DNA of 64,000 nt from Haladaptatus salinisoli. GTDB lineage: Archaea; Halobacteriota; Halobacteria; Halobacteriales; Haladaptataceae. Positions within the stretch are counted from its first letter, which is position 1. Every line of letters begins with the position of its first letter. The stretch covers positions 494,660 to 558,659 of the forward strand of contig NZ_CP085329.1 in assembly GCF_020614375.1 (NCBI RefSeq), read 5' to 3'. The notes under the pieces were generated by a model. That model searched no databases, had not been told where the DNA came from, and worked only from the letters and a program-made list of their open reading frames with translations. The position numbers and the translations under genes were made by a program. Positions 52,155-60,768 of this stretch are shown piece by piece.

Positions 52155-53263
52155 CGTCCGTGGCCACCGAACACCGGTCCGCCGCGAACGCGGCGGACGA
52201 CCGCGTCGACGAGGACGTCATCCTGGAGGTGCGGAACGCGAGCGTCTCGTTCAGCATGGACCGCGGGGACTCGCGCGTGCTCCGCGACGTGAGCCTGGAC
52301 GTCCGCGCGGGCGAGGTGCTCGGCGTCGTCGGCGAGAGCGGATCCGGAAAATCGATGCTCGCTTCCGCACTGCTCGACGCCGTCGTCTCCCCGGGGCAGG
52401 TGAGCGGCGAGATACGCTACCACCCCCCGGACGGTTCGCCGGTCGACATCCTCTCGCTCTCCCGTGAGGAACTGACGAGGCTCCGCTGGAACGAGATATC
52501 GTTCGTCATCCAGGGCGCGCAGAGCGCGTTCAACCCGACGATGACCATCGGCGACCACTTCGAGGAGACGCTCCGGGCGCACGACGCCGACGTGAGGGCC
52601 GGGATGGAACACGCCCGCGAACTGCTGGCCGACCTCTACCTGCCCGCCGGTCAGGTGCTGCGCTCGCACCCCCACGAACTCTCCGGCGGGATGAAACAGC
52701 GCGCGCTCATCGCGCTCGGTCTCGTCCTCGACCCGAACGTCGTCGTGATGGACGAGCCGACGGCCGCGCTCGACCTCCTCATGCAGCGGTCGATAATCAG
52801 CATGCTGGAGGACCTCCAGGAGAAGTACGACCTGACGTTCGTGTTCGTCACGCACGACCTCCCGCTCGTGGCCGACCTCGCCGACCGCCTCGCCGTGATG
52901 TACGCGTTCGACCTCGTCGAAATCGGCCCGGCGGACGAGGTGATCGACCACGCGGCGCACCCGTACACGCGGGCGCTGCTCAACGCGGTGCCGAACATCT
53001 CCGACCGCACGATGGACCTCGAGGGCATCGCGGGGTCGAGTCCCGACCCCGTGGGGCTCCCCGAAGGCTGTTCGTTCAACCCGCGGTGTCCGCTCGCGGA
53101 CGGGCTGTGCGAGACGGAAGACCCCAACCTGAGCGACGCCGGGTCGGAGCACGAAGTCGCCTGCTTCCACTGGGAGGACGCCCGGCGGGAGATTCCGCTG
53201 ACGCTCGACGAGTCGGGCGACCCGGCGGGGGACGCCGATTCCCCCGGGGGTGAGCCGCGATGA
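52151..53263 (+). CDS. Oligopeptide-type ABC transporter ATPase (DppD-like)
   Basis: A 370-residue cytoplasmic ATPase. Walker A is GESGSGKS near residues 60-67, the Q-loop is in VIQGAQSAFNP near 120, the ABC signature is LSGGMKQR near 177, Walker B is VVVMDEPTAALD near 198, and the switch His is in VTHDLPLV near 235. The C-terminal oligopeptide-transporter extension with cysteines (CSFNPRCPLADGLC) is present, as in this family. It starts with GTG 52151 and overlaps the next ATPase gene by 4 nt. Confidence 0.9.
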   Translation: MTSVATEHRSAANAADDRVDEDVILEVRNASVSFSMDRGDSRVLRDVSLDVRAGEVLGVVGESGSGKSMLASALLDAVVSPGQVSGEIRYHPPDGSPVDILSLSREELTRLRWNEISFVIQGAQSAFNPTMTIGDHFEETLRAHDADVRAGMEHARELLADLYLPAGQVLRSHPHELSGGMKQRALIALGLVLDPNVVVMDEPTAALDLLMQRSIISMLEDLQEKYDLTFVFVTHDLPLVADLADRLAVMYAFDLVEIGPADEVIDHAAHPYTRALLNAVPNISDRTMDLEGIAGSSPDPVGLPEGCSFNPRCPLADGLCETEDPNLSDAGSEHEVACFHWEDARREIPLTLDESGDPAGDADSPGGEPR

Positions 53264-54384
53264 GCAACGCACGCGGCGACGACCCGCTGCTGTCGCTTCG
53301 GGACGTGAGCATCCACTTCCACAAGGAACGCCTATTCGGACTCGCCGGGTCGGAGACCGTCCACGCGGTCGACGACGTGAGCCTCGACATCTACGAGAAC
53401 GACGTCGTGGCGCTCGTCGGCGAGTCGGGTTGCGGCAAGACGACCCTCGGAAAGACGGCCATCGGCGTCCAGCGACCGACGGAGGGGAGCGTGCTGTACC
53501 GAGGACAGGATATCTGGGAGACGAAGTCCGGGAGCGGGCTCTTCGGCGGCCGAGGGGATGACGAGTACGCGGCGAAGGAGATACGACGGTCGTTGCAGAT
53601 GATCCACCAGGACCCCGGTAGCTCGCTGAACGCGAACTACACCATCGAGTCCATCCTCTCCGCGCCGCTCGAGCGGTGGCAGCCCGAGATGACCGAAGCC
53701 GACCGCCGCGTCCGCATCTACGGACTGCTGGAGTACGTCGGGATGACGCCGGCGAAGGATTTCGCCGGGCGCTACCCCCACCAACTCTCCGGCGGCGAAC
53801 AGCAGCGCGTCGCGCTCATCCGGTCCTTGCTGATGAATCCCGACCTCATCCTCGCCGACGAAGCCATCAGCGCCCTGGACGTGTCGCTGCGCGCGGAGAT
53901 GATGGAGCTGATGCTCGAACTCCAGGAGCAGTTCGACACCTCCTACCTGTTCATCTCGCACAACCTCGCCAACGCGAAGCACCTCACCCAGCGGGCCGGC
54001 GGGCGCATCGGCATCATGTACCTCGGCGAACTCGTCGAAATCGGAACGCCCGAGCAGATAATCCACGACCCCCAACACCCGTACACGAAGGTGTTGCTGT
54101 GGGCGACCTCCGACCTCCGAAATCGAACCGGCGTCGATACTCCGCCGGTTCGGTCGCTCGACATCCCCGAACCGACCGACCCGCCCTCCGGCTGTCGCTT
54201 CCACACGCGCTGTCTCGAAGCGCGAACCGCCTGCACGCGCGACTGTCCCTCGCTCGAAGACCACGACGGCGACGGGCGACGAACCGCCTGCTTCCGCCGG
54301 GACGCGACCCACGAGTACTGGGAGAGCGAACCGCTCGCCGGCGACGCGAACGCGGCCGAAGAAAACGCGGTCGGAGGCGACTGA
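53260..54384 (+). CDS. Oligopeptide-type ABC transporter ATPase (DppF-like)
   Basis: A 374-residue second ATPase, starting at ATG 53260 in an ATGA overlap. Walker A is GESGCGKT near 54-61, the Q-loop is in MIHQDPGSSLN near 120, the signature is LSGGEQQR near 187, Walker B reads LILADEAISALD (the usual final Pro-Thr is replaced by Ala-Ile, while the catalytic Glu is kept), and the H-loop is ISHNLANA near 230. A C-terminal Cys-containing extension (CRFHTRCLEARTAC) follows. It completes a heterodimeric ATPase pair and is the last gene of the importer operon. The downstream gene is convergent, 7 nt away. Confidence 0.9.
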   Translation: MSNARGDDPLLSLRDVSIHFHKERLFGLAGSETVHAVDDVSLDIYENDVVALVGESGCGKTTLGKTAIGVQRPTEGSVLYRGQDIWETKSGSGLFGGRGDDEYAAKEIRRSLQMIHQDPGSSLNANYTIESILSAPLERWQPEMTEADRRVRIYGLLEYVGMTPAKDFAGRYPHQLSGGEQQRVALIRSLLMNPDLILADEAISALDVSLRAEMMELMLELQEQFDTSYLFISHNLANAKHLTQRAGGRIGIMYLGELVEIGTPEQIIHDPQHPYTKVLLWATSDLRNRTGVDTPPVRSLDIPEPTDPPSGCRFHTRCLEARTACTRDCPSLEDHDGDGRRTACFRRDATHEYWESEPLAGDANAAEENAVGGD

Positions 54385-54391
54385 CTCCGCG

Positions 54392-55507
54392 TCAGTCGCA
54401 GCGATACCGCTCGACCTTCCGCTCGTCCACTTCGACGCCCAGCCCCGGCCCGTCGGGAACCGGCAGCGCCCCGTCCTCGACCTCGAACGGGTCTTCGATA
54501 ACGTAGTCGGCCCAGCCGTAGTAGACGCTGTCCGGCGGTAAGTTGATGCCGGGCGTGCTCGCCGCGGTGTGGAGCATCGCCGCCGTCTTGACGCCGAGGT
54601 CGAACCCGCAGTGGTGGGACACCGAGACGCCCGCGTTGGCCGCCACCGCGACCTGTTCGCGGACGCGGAGGATACCCCCCGCGGGAACGAGGTCGACCAC
54701 CGCAACGTCGATGGCGTCGGCGCGCAACAGGAACTGCAGGTTGCGCGGAAAGTACGTGTCCTCGTTGACCGCGACCGGCGTCCGAATCCGGTTCCGGAGC
54801 GAGGCGTACGTCCCGTAGGTGTCGATGCGAACCGGCTGTTCCAGATACTGGAGCAGGATGCCCTCCTCTTCGAGTCGGGTGGCGACCCGGACGGCGTCCT
54901 CGAACGACCAGCCCTGATTGGGGTCGAGGCGGAACTCCAGTTCCCCGTCGACTTCGTCGTGCATCGCCCGGATCCGCTCCACGTCCTCGCGCCAGTCGGG
55001 GCCGGCTTTCGTCTTCAGCGTCGAGAAGCCGTGCTCGACCGCCCGCTCGGCGTACGGTCGGGACTCCTCGGGGCCGAGGATGCCGAGGCAGGTCGCTATC
55101 GGCACACTGTCGCGCGTCTTGCCGCCGAGAAGCTGGTGAACCGGAACGCCGAGTTTCTTCCCGAGCGCGTCCCAGAGGGCGGTCTCGACCGCGCCGAGGA
55201 ACGGGCGAACCTTCACGTACGGGAAGTAGAACGACTCGACGAACTCGCGTATCTCGCCGACCTCGCGGCCGACGAGTTCGGGTGCGATAACGTCGTCGAC
55301 GACCGCCTTCGTCACCGCGGCGGACTTCATTCCGACGAGCATCTCGCCCCACCCCGTCACGCCCTCGTCGGTGTCGACCCTGACGAGCATCCGCGCGACC
55401 GACTCGACGCTGTCGTGGTTGCTGACGTAGGGCGCGAGACCCAGTTCCGATTCGAGGGGCTCGACGGCCATCTCTACCGGGATGGCCGTCACGTTCGTAA
55501 CCGACAT
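54392..55507 (-). CDS. Enolase-superfamily enzyme (mandelate racemase/muconate cycloisomerase group)
   Basis: A 371-residue (beta/alpha)7-beta barrel enzyme that abstracts a proton alpha to a carboxylate. The first lysine pair is in TLKTKAGPDWRED near 160-170 (KxK), and metal ligands include Asp in RLDPNQGW near 192, Glu in YLEQPV near 220 and Glu/Asp in AVNEDTYF near 245. After strand seven the sequence reads VVDLVPAGGI and then SHHCGFDLG, giving Asp and His where muconate/dipeptide-epimerase members have Lys. This favours the mandelate-racemase or sugar-acid-dehydratase type over L-Ala-D/L-Glu epimerase. A sugar-acid substrate fits the neighbouring genes. ATG 55507 is supported by a TATA box 26 nt upstream. 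Confidence 0.78.
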   Translation of the reverse strand: MSVTNVTAIPVEMAVEPLESELGLAPYVSNHDSVESVARMLVRVDTDEGVTGWGEMLVGMKSAAVTKAVVDDVIAPELVGREVGEIREFVESFYFPYVKVRPFLGAVETALWDALGKKLGVPVHQLLGGKTRDSVPIATCLGILGPEESRPYAERAVEHGFSTLKTKAGPDWREDVERIRAMHDEVDGELEFRLDPNQGWSFEDAVRVATRLEEEGILLQYLEQPVRIDTYGTYASLRNRIRTPVAVNEDTYFPRNLQFLLRADAIDVAVVDLVPAGGILRVREQVAVAANAGVSVSHHCGFDLGVKTAAMLHTAASTPGINLPPDSVYYGWADYVIEDPFEVEDGALPVPDGPGLGVEVDERKVERYRCD

Positions 55508-55528
55508 ATCCCACCCTCGAACTCCACC

Positions 55529-55539
55529 TACAAATAGTT
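55529..55539 (-). promoter_or_regulatory. TATA box of the enolase-superfamily gene
   Basis: The minus strand reads AACTATTTGTA, about 27 nt upstream of ATG 55507, which marks this Met as the start. Confidence 0.5.
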
Positions 55540-55550
55540 CGCCGTCCGGA

Positions 55551-55560
55551 GCGTTTATGC
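55551..55560 (+). promoter_or_regulatory. TATA-like element of the PIG-L gene
   Basis: GCGTTTATGC, about 29 nt upstream of ATG 55585, on the opposite side of a compact divergent promoter shared with the enolase-superfamily gene. Confidence 0.4.
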
Positions 55561-55584
55561 CGACCGGTCGTGTCGCACGAACCG

Positions 55585-56409
55585 ATGCCAACCGAGACCG
55601 TACGCGTCCTCGTCGTCGGCGCTCACCCCGACGACTGCGACCTCAAGGCCGGCGGCGTCGCGTGCAAGTACGCGGACCGCGGCGACGAGGTGCTGTTCGT
55701 CTCGATGACGAACGGCGAGGCCGGGCACCACGAACTCGCGGGGGAGAAACTGGTTCGCAGACGCCTCGCGGAGGCCGAGGCGTCCGCGGCGGTCGCCGAC
55801 GCCGAGTTCGAGGCGTTCGACGTTCCCGACGGGCGACTCCGACCGTCGCTGGAGAACCGCGACCGCCTCATCAGACGCGTCCGCGAGTTCGAACCCGACC
55901 TCGTGCTCACCCACCGACCGAACGATTACCACCCCGACCACCGGTACACGGCCCAACTCGTGCGGGACGCCGCCTACCTCGTCGCGGTGCCGAACGTCTG
56001 CCCGGAAACGCCCGCGCTCGACCGAAACCCCGTCTTCGCCTATCTGAGCGACGCGTTCGACCGGCCGTACCCCTTCTCGCCTGACGCGGTCGTCGCCATC
56101 GACGACGCGATAGAGCGCAAGTTCGAGATGCTCGACCGCCACGAATCCCAGATGTACGAGTGGTTGCCGTACGTCGAGGGGACGCTGGACGACGTGCCCG
56201 ACGACCCCGACGCGCGGTTCGAGTGGTTGCGCGACGGCGGACTCCCGCACGTCGAGACGCTCTCGAACGTGGCGAACCGCTACCGGGACGAGCTCGTCGA
56301 ACGGTACGGCGCGGACGGCGAGGAGGTGCGCTACGCGGAGGCGTTCGAGGCCAGCGAGTACGGCCGACCGCTCACCGACGAGGCGGCCGAACGTCTGTTT
56401 CCGTTCTGA
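55585..56409 (+). CDS. PIG-L/LmbE-type N-acetylglucosamine deacetylase-like
   Basis: A 274-residue zinc-dependent deacetylase. The family motif GAHPDDCDLKAGGVA (residues 11-25) carries the zinc-binding His-Pro-Asp-Asp set, and NDYHPDHR near 113-120 supplies the second His. A single-domain LmbE fold without signal peptide indicates a cytoplasmic enzyme. Known members remove acetyl groups from GlcNAc or GlcNAc-conjugates, including bacillithiol and mycothiol precursors and chitobiose in archaeal chitinolytic pathways. In this region it could deacetylate GlcNAc to glucosamine. ATG 55585 is supported by an upstream TATA; the GTG at 55570 is not. Confidence 0.85.
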   Translation: MPTETVRVLVVGAHPDDCDLKAGGVACKYADRGDEVLFVSMTNGEAGHHELAGEKLVRRRLAEAEASAAVADAEFEAFDVPDGRLRPSLENRDRLIRRVREFEPDLVLTHRPNDYHPDHRYTAQLVRDAAYLVAVPNVCPETPALDRNPVFAYLSDAFDRPYPFSPDAVVAIDDAIERKFEMLDRHESQMYEWLPYVEGTLDDVPDDPDARFEWLRDGGLPHVETLSNVANRYRDELVERYGADGEEVRYAEAFEASEYGRPLTDEAAERLFPF

Positions 56410-56453
56410 GCGCGGGCGACAGGATTATACGACGGCGGTTTGACGGATAGACG

Positions 56454-57182
56454 ATGACGAACGTCCTCCTCGCCGGCGAGTCGTGGGTGACCGTGCAGTT
56501 CGAAATCAAGGGACGCAACGTGCTGCGCGACAGTCAGTACGGCGAAGCCGCCGGCCGGTTCGTCTCGACGCTGGAAGGTATCGGCGCGTCGGTGACCTAC
56601 CAGCCGTGTCACGTCGCCGCCGAATCGTTCCCGCGGACGAGGGAGGCCCTGGACGAGTACGACCTCGTAATCTTGAGCGACGTGGGCGCGGACACGCTCC
56701 AGATAACGCGACGGGTCGCTGACGGCAGGACCGACGCGGACAGGTGCGCGCTGCTGGCGGAGTGGGTTCGGGACGGCGGCGCGCTCGGCATGGTCGGCGG
56801 CTACATGAGCTTCGCGGGGAAGGGCGGCCAGGCGCGGTACGGAACAACGCCCGTCGCCGACGTCCTCCCGGTCGAAATCGCCGACGGCGACGACCGCGTG
56901 GAGACGCCGGACGGAGCGGTTCCGCGGAACGAAGGTGTCCCGGGTGTCGACCTGCCCGACGAGTGGCCGCACGTCCTCGGCTACAACCGCACCGCGGCGA
57001 GGCCGGACGCGGAAGTTTGGGCGACGGTTCGGGGCGACCCGTTCCTCGCGGTCGGCGACTACGACGACGGGAGTTCGTTCGCCTACGCGACCGACTGCGC
57101 GCCCCACTGGGCACCCGAGGGACTGCTCTCGTGGGAGCACCTCCCGACGCTCTGGGGACGCGTGCTCGACCGCGTGGTCTGA
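56454..57182 (+). CDS. GATase1-like (PF07090-type) protein
   Basis: A 242-residue protein of the glutamine amidotransferase-like class I fold. It begins NVLLAGESWVTVQFEIKG, has a YDLVILSDVGADTL strand near 68-80, the typical YMSFAGKGGQARYG loop near 117-130, then a conserved VLPVEI segment and a C-terminal PFLAVGDYDDG. The catalytic Cys of true amidotransferases is not at the nucleophile elbow (VGGYMSF), so glutaminase activity is unlikely. Related proteins often lie next to sugar catabolic genes, with unknown functions. A TATA-like GGATTATAC lies about 28 nt upstream. Confidence 0.75.
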   Translation: MTNVLLAGESWVTVQFEIKGRNVLRDSQYGEAAGRFVSTLEGIGASVTYQPCHVAAESFPRTREALDEYDLVILSDVGADTLQITRRVADGRTDADRCALLAEWVRDGGALGMVGGYMSFAGKGGQARYGTTPVADVLPVEIADGDDRVETPDGAVPRNEGVPGVDLPDEWPHVLGYNRTAARPDAEVWATVRGDPFLAVGDYDDGSSFAYATDCAPHWAPEGLLSWEHLPTLWGRVLDRVV

Positions 57183-57216
57183 GCGGTCAGGACAGTTCGT
57201 CCGAAGACTTCGCGGA

Positions 57217-58218
57217 CTACGGCAGTTCGTCGAGGTACGCCTCCCACACGGCCATCGGTTCCTCGCAGGCGATCTCCGAGATGGTTCGACAGCCGTCGTA
57301 GCCCCACATGAACACGCTGTCCGCGAATTCGAGCGCGGTTCGGGTCGCGGTCCGGACGTCGTCCGGGGCCGAGTCGCCCCGCAGTCCGAACCCCTGAATC
57401 CAGAGTTGGCTCCGGAGGTCGTGGTCTGCGGCGACCCGGACTAACTCCTCGCCGAACCGCGCGACGTACTCGCCCGGGTCGGCGTCCTCGGTGAACGCCG
57501 CCCAGTACGGGTCGGTGGCCAGCACGTCGATGTGGTCGTTTTTCGCCAGTTTCTCCCAATCGCGCGGGCCGTGATCGGCCGACCCGGTGGGCATGAGACA
57601 GACCGCGTTTTCGGCGCCCTCCTCGCGCGTCAGCGCCATCATCTCGTCCAAGAAGCCGAGCATCGATTCCTCGCGGAAGGTCGAGACGCGCTCCGTCTCG
57701 GTCGCCGGCATGGGTTCGTCGTACCGTCGGCGGTACAGTTCCCGGCAGCGCCCGCACCGACAGCACCAGACGTCGTCGGGGTGGTCGTCGCCGTACCAGT
57801 GGACGTTGTGCCAGTGGGGTTCGTCCCAGAACAGCACGTCCGCGCCGAGTCCCGCGGCGTCGCGCGTCCACCCCCGCACGAATTCGCGGAACGCGGGGTC
57901 GTTGAAGCAGGCGGCCGGCACGCGCTCGCCCGTGTTGAGCACCTGTCGGGAGTCGGGGTTGCGGGCGACGAACCGGGAGAACGCCTCGCCGCCGAAGACG
58001 CCGCCGACCCCCCACGGGTTGACGTAGACGGAGAGCGACCGGTCGTGGCTCGCTGCGACGATGTCGGCCGTCGTCTCGCGGTAGAACGCGCGGTCGCGTT
58101 CGCTGAACGTGTGGAGGACGGCGTCGAGTCCCGCGTCGGCGAAGCGGGTCAAGTCCGCCTTCGCGTGTTCGCAATCCTGTACGTCGAAGTAGCTCGTTCC
58201 GGCTTCGATGTCGGGCAT
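57217..58218 (-). CDS. Second TIM-barrel glycosidase-like protein with Cys cluster motif
   Basis: A 333-residue cytoplasmic barrel-like protein. Strand-end motifs include DAVLHTFSERDR near 32, LSVYVNPWGVGGVFGG near 62, ADVLFWDEPHWHN near 126-138 (strand-end DEP as in retaining glycosidases), NAVCLMPTGS near 205, IDVLATDPYWA near 227 and SVFMWGYDGC near 300. The Cys-rich segment CCRCGRC near 151-157 corresponds to the CFCSAC segment of the protein at 40393-41586, so the two may be distant paralogues. It looks like an intracellular glycosyl-hydrolase-like enzyme. The family is not recognised and the substrate is unknown. Confidence 0.65.
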   Translation of the reverse strand: MPDIEAGTSYFDVQDCEHAKADLTRFADAGLDAVLHTFSERDRAFYRETTADIVAASHDRSLSVYVNPWGVGGVFGGEAFSRFVARNPDSRQVLNTGERVPAACFNDPAFREFVRGWTRDAAGLGADVLFWDEPHWHNVHWYGDDHPDDVWCCRCGRCRELYRRRYDEPMPATETERVSTFREESMLGFLDEMMALTREEGAENAVCLMPTGSADHGPRDWEKLAKNDHIDVLATDPYWAAFTEDADPGEYVARFGEELVRVAADHDLRSQLWIQGFGLRGDSAPDDVRTATRTALEFADSVFMWGYDGCRTISEIACEEPMAVWEAYLDELP

Positions 58219-58300
58219 TATCGTGACGTGCTATCGATGGTCACTCTCGCAACATGAACGTACCGGTGGCGGCACCGACGGCGGCGCGGGAACGTCGAAC

Positions 58301-58309
58301 CTATTTAGG
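58301..58309 (+). promoter_or_regulatory. TATA box of the SelA/DgaE-like gene
   Basis: CTATTTAGG lies 27-28 nt upstream of ATG 58332 and selects that ATG over the in-frame ATG at 58254. Confidence 0.5.
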
Positions 58310-58331
58310 GTTCGGCGCGCGAGCACATCGT

Positions 58332-59555
58332 ATGCCACCCGAGACGATCTACGAGGAGCTCGGTGTTCCGCACGTGGTCAACGCGACCGGGACGAAGACG
58401 CGGATCGGCGGGAGCCGTATCCGACCGGAAGCCGTCGAAGCGATGCGTCGGGCGTCGGAGGCGTTCGTCCGCCTCTCGGACTTGCAGGCGAGGGCGAGCG
58501 AACTGATCGCCGACGTGACCGGCGCGGAGGCGGGCTACGTCGCGTGCGGCGCGTCGAGCGCGCTCGCGCTCGGCGCGGCCGCCTGCATCGCGGGCGACGA
58601 CGTCGGCGCGATGGCGCGGCTGCCGGAGACCGAAGGCGTCCCCGACGAAATCGTCATGCCGAGAACCCACCGAACCGGCTACGACCACGCGCTCCGCGCG
58701 GCGGGCGCGCGGATCGTCGACGTCGGGACGAACGACCGCCACCTCGGCACCGGGTCGCGCAACGTCGAGCCGTGGGAGATCGCCGACGCCATCGACGAGG
58801 ACACCGCCGCGGTCGCCTACGTCGAGAAGGCGTACACGGAACCGCCGCTCGCCGCGGTGTGCGATATCGCCCACGACCGCGGCGTGCCGGTCATCGTCGA
58901 CGCCGCCGCCGAACTCCCGCCGACGCGCAACCTCTCCGCGTTCGTGGAGGCCGGGGCTGATCTCGTGGCGTTCAGCGGCGGGAAAGCCATCCGCGGTCCG
59001 CAGACCACCGGTATCCTCGCCGGGCGGGCGGACCTCGTCGCGTCTGCGGCGGCGCAGCACCTCGACATGCACGCCGCCGAACAGGTGTGGGAACCGCCGC
59101 GCGAACTCGTCGACGCCGACCGGTTGGGCGGCGTCCCCCGGCAGGGAATCGGCCGCCCGATGAAGGTCGGGAAGGAGGAACTCGTCGGTCTGCTCCGCGC
59201 GCTCGAACTGTTCGCGGAGGAAGACCACGAGGCGCTCGTCGAGGAGTGGCTCGAACGCGCGCGGCGAATCGCGGCCGACCTCGACGCGCTCCCCGGACTG
59301 GAAACGTCGATAACGGCGGACGACAAGACGGCCGTCGCCCCGGAGGTGGTCGTCGCCGTCGACGCGGACGCCGCGGGCGTCTCAGCAACCGACGTGGTCG
59401 GGGGCCTCCGGCGCGAGGAACCCCGCGTGTTCGTCGGCGCGGACGCGCTCCCGGCGGGCGAGTTCACGGTTAATCCGATGTGTCTCACCGACGATGAAGC
59501 GACGTACGCCGTCGAGCGCATCGGGGCGCAGGTCGAAAGGGAAGACGAACCGTAA
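58332..59555 (+). CDS. SelA/DgaE-like PLP-dependent lyase
   Basis: A 407-residue fold-type I PLP protein of the SelA-like group. Members include L-seryl-tRNA(Sec) selenium transferase and D-glucosaminate-6-phosphate ammonia-lyase (DgaE). The start MPPETIYEELGVPHVVNATGTKTRIGGS shows the group-typical NATGT segment (residues 17-21), and the PLP lysine lies in FSGGKAIRGPQTTGI near 216-230. No other selenocysteine gene (SelB, SelC) is nearby, and the protein is of the short sugar-lyase type, so a role in eliminating ammonia from an amino-sugar acid is more likely than selenium transfer. It lies between a PIG-L deacetylase and glucose dehydrogenase/RidA genes. Confidence 0.82.
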   Translation: MPPETIYEELGVPHVVNATGTKTRIGGSRIRPEAVEAMRRASEAFVRLSDLQARASELIADVTGAEAGYVACGASSALALGAAACIAGDDVGAMARLPETEGVPDEIVMPRTHRTGYDHALRAAGARIVDVGTNDRHLGTGSRNVEPWEIADAIDEDTAAVAYVEKAYTEPPLAAVCDIAHDRGVPVIVDAAAELPPTRNLSAFVEAGADLVAFSGGKAIRGPQTTGILAGRADLVASAAAQHLDMHAAEQVWEPPRELVDADRLGGVPRQGIGRPMKVGKEELVGLLRALELFAEEDHEALVEEWLERARRIAADLDALPGLETSITADDKTAVAPEVVVAVDADAAGVSATDVVGGLRREEPRVFVGADALPAGEFTVNPMCLTDDEATYAVERIGAQVEREDEP

Positions 59556-59569
59556 GGACGAACCGTAAG
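59544..59569 (+). repeat. Tandem duplication of a 13-bp unit at the end of the PLP enzyme gene
   Basis: GACGAACCGTAAG occurs twice in direct succession (59544-59556 and 59557-59569); the first copy includes the stop codon. A second pair, AAGCGGGAGACGA, follows about 30 nt later, spaced by about 23 nt. Probably slippage in the 95-nt convergent gap. Confidence 0.6.
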
Positions 59570-59650
59570 CCGGAACGGAATACGATTCGGAAGTCGAAGC
59601 GGGAGACGATCAGTACGTACAAGCGGGAGACGAAGCGGTAGGCGGCGGGG

Positions 59651-60718
59651 TTACACCGCGCCGAACTCGACGACCGTCTTGATGACGTCGTCGCCGGTTT
59701 CGAACGCCCGCTCCGCCTCGTCGGGGCCGTAGACGCCGGTGATGAGCTCGTCGGTGAGCCAATCGGGGAACGACGAGAGCGACGCTTTGGCCGCCTCGAA
59801 GTGGCGGACGTTCGAGTTGACGCTGCCGAGCAACGCCTTGTTCTGGAGGACCATCTCCCGGTGGAGCCGGCCCCCGTCGAATTCGAACGAGTGGTCCGAC
59901 GGAATTCCGAGCAGCGCGGCGACGCCGTTGGGCGCGAGCGCCTCGACGGACTCGAAGGCGTGGGGAGCGTGCCCCGTCGCCTCGTAGACGAAATCCATCG
60001 GCTCGTGGGCGTCCGGAATCGCGGAGACGGGCGTCTCGCGCGAGTCGACGTACGTCGCGCCCAGTTCCTCGACGATGTCGATGGTCGGGTCGGGTCGGTC
60101 GCGCCGGCCGAGACAGTAGTTCCGCCCGAAGTCGTCGCTCCCAACGAGCATCGCCAGCGTCAGGAGGCCGAGCGGTCCGTTGCCGAGCACGAGCGCGGAC
60201 GCGGGTTCCCACTCGAACGCCGACCTGCTGGCGTAGGCGTACTCGATGGCCTTCTCCGCGTTGCTTATCGGTTCGACGAGGAATCCGTCGGCCGCGAAAT
60301 TGTCGGGGACGTCGACGAGGAACCGTTCGTCGCTGACGAAGTACTCCGCCATGTAGCCGTGCGCCCCGACGATACCCCGTTCGAGGTACTCACCGTCGGG
60401 GGCCACGTCCGGTTCGCCGCGCTCGAAGTACGCGTTGGACTCGCCCGGCGGTCGTCGCACCGTCGGGACGACGAGGTCACCCGCGTCGAACCGCGTGCCG
60501 TTCGGCTCCGCGACGACGCCGACCGCCTCGTGGCCAAGAATCTGGTAGTCCTCCCCTTCGGGGAAGCCGCCGTGGTTCCCCTCGACGACTTCGTGATCGG
60601 TGCCGTCGATACCGACCCGAAGCGTTCGAATCAGCGCCTCTCCGGGTTCGGGGGTCGGTTTCGGAACTTCCGCGACCCGCGGCTTCGACTCGCCGCGCCG
60701 TACGACGACGGCCCTCAT
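59651..60718 (-). CDS. gdh: Zinc-dependent glucose 1-dehydrogenase (haloarchaeal type)
   Basis: A 355-residue medium-chain dehydrogenase that oxidises glucose (and in some members glucosamine or galactose) to the lactone with NADP. The catalytic site region reads VGIDGTDHEVVEGNHGGFP near 32-50, with Asp in place of the usual zinc-binding Cys, as in halophilic glucose dehydrogenases, followed by LGHEAVGVV. The NEN-type SNAYFERGEPDVAPDG segment near 98-113 and the nucleotide-binding VLGNGPLGLL near 175-184 fit that family. It starts at ATG 60718, with RidA 50 nt upstream. In haloarchaea this is the first enzyme of the semi-phosphorylative Entner-Doudoroff pathway; this copy may instead serve the amino-sugar region. 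Confidence 0.88.
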   Translation of the reverse strand: MRAVVVRRGESKPRVAEVPKPTPEPGEALIRTLRVGIDGTDHEVVEGNHGGFPEGEDYQILGHEAVGVVAEPNGTRFDAGDLVVPTVRRPPGESNAYFERGEPDVAPDGEYLERGIVGAHGYMAEYFVSDERFLVDVPDNFAADGFLVEPISNAEKAIEYAYASRSAFEWEPASALVLGNGPLGLLTLAMLVGSDDFGRNYCLGRRDRPDPTIDIVEELGATYVDSRETPVSAIPDAHEPMDFVYEATGHAPHAFESVEALAPNGVAALLGIPSDHSFEFDGGRLHREMVLQNKALLGSVNSNVRHFEAAKASLSSFPDWLTDELITGVYGPDEAERAFETGDDVIKTVVEFGAV

Positions 60719-60768
60719 ACCGCCTCCTTCGTGCCGTCATCCTTCGCACCGACACCCTTCATGCCGCC

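Noticed and set aside
54392..55507. L-Ala-D/L-Glu epimerase for murein peptides
   Set aside because: Attractive from context, but the strand-seven Lys of that subgroup is absent. Left as a possible alternative only.
58332..59555. Selenocysteine synthase (SelA) proper
   Set aside because: No SelB, SelD or selenocysteine tRNA gene nearby, and formate dehydrogenase here uses Cys. The catabolic context favours a SelA-like sugar lyase.
60715..60762. A 15-residue frame between ridA and gdh with an ATGA overlap to gdh
   Set aside because: Too short to judge; the overlap with the gdh start could be by chance. It could be a translational-coupling leader, but there is nothing else to support it.
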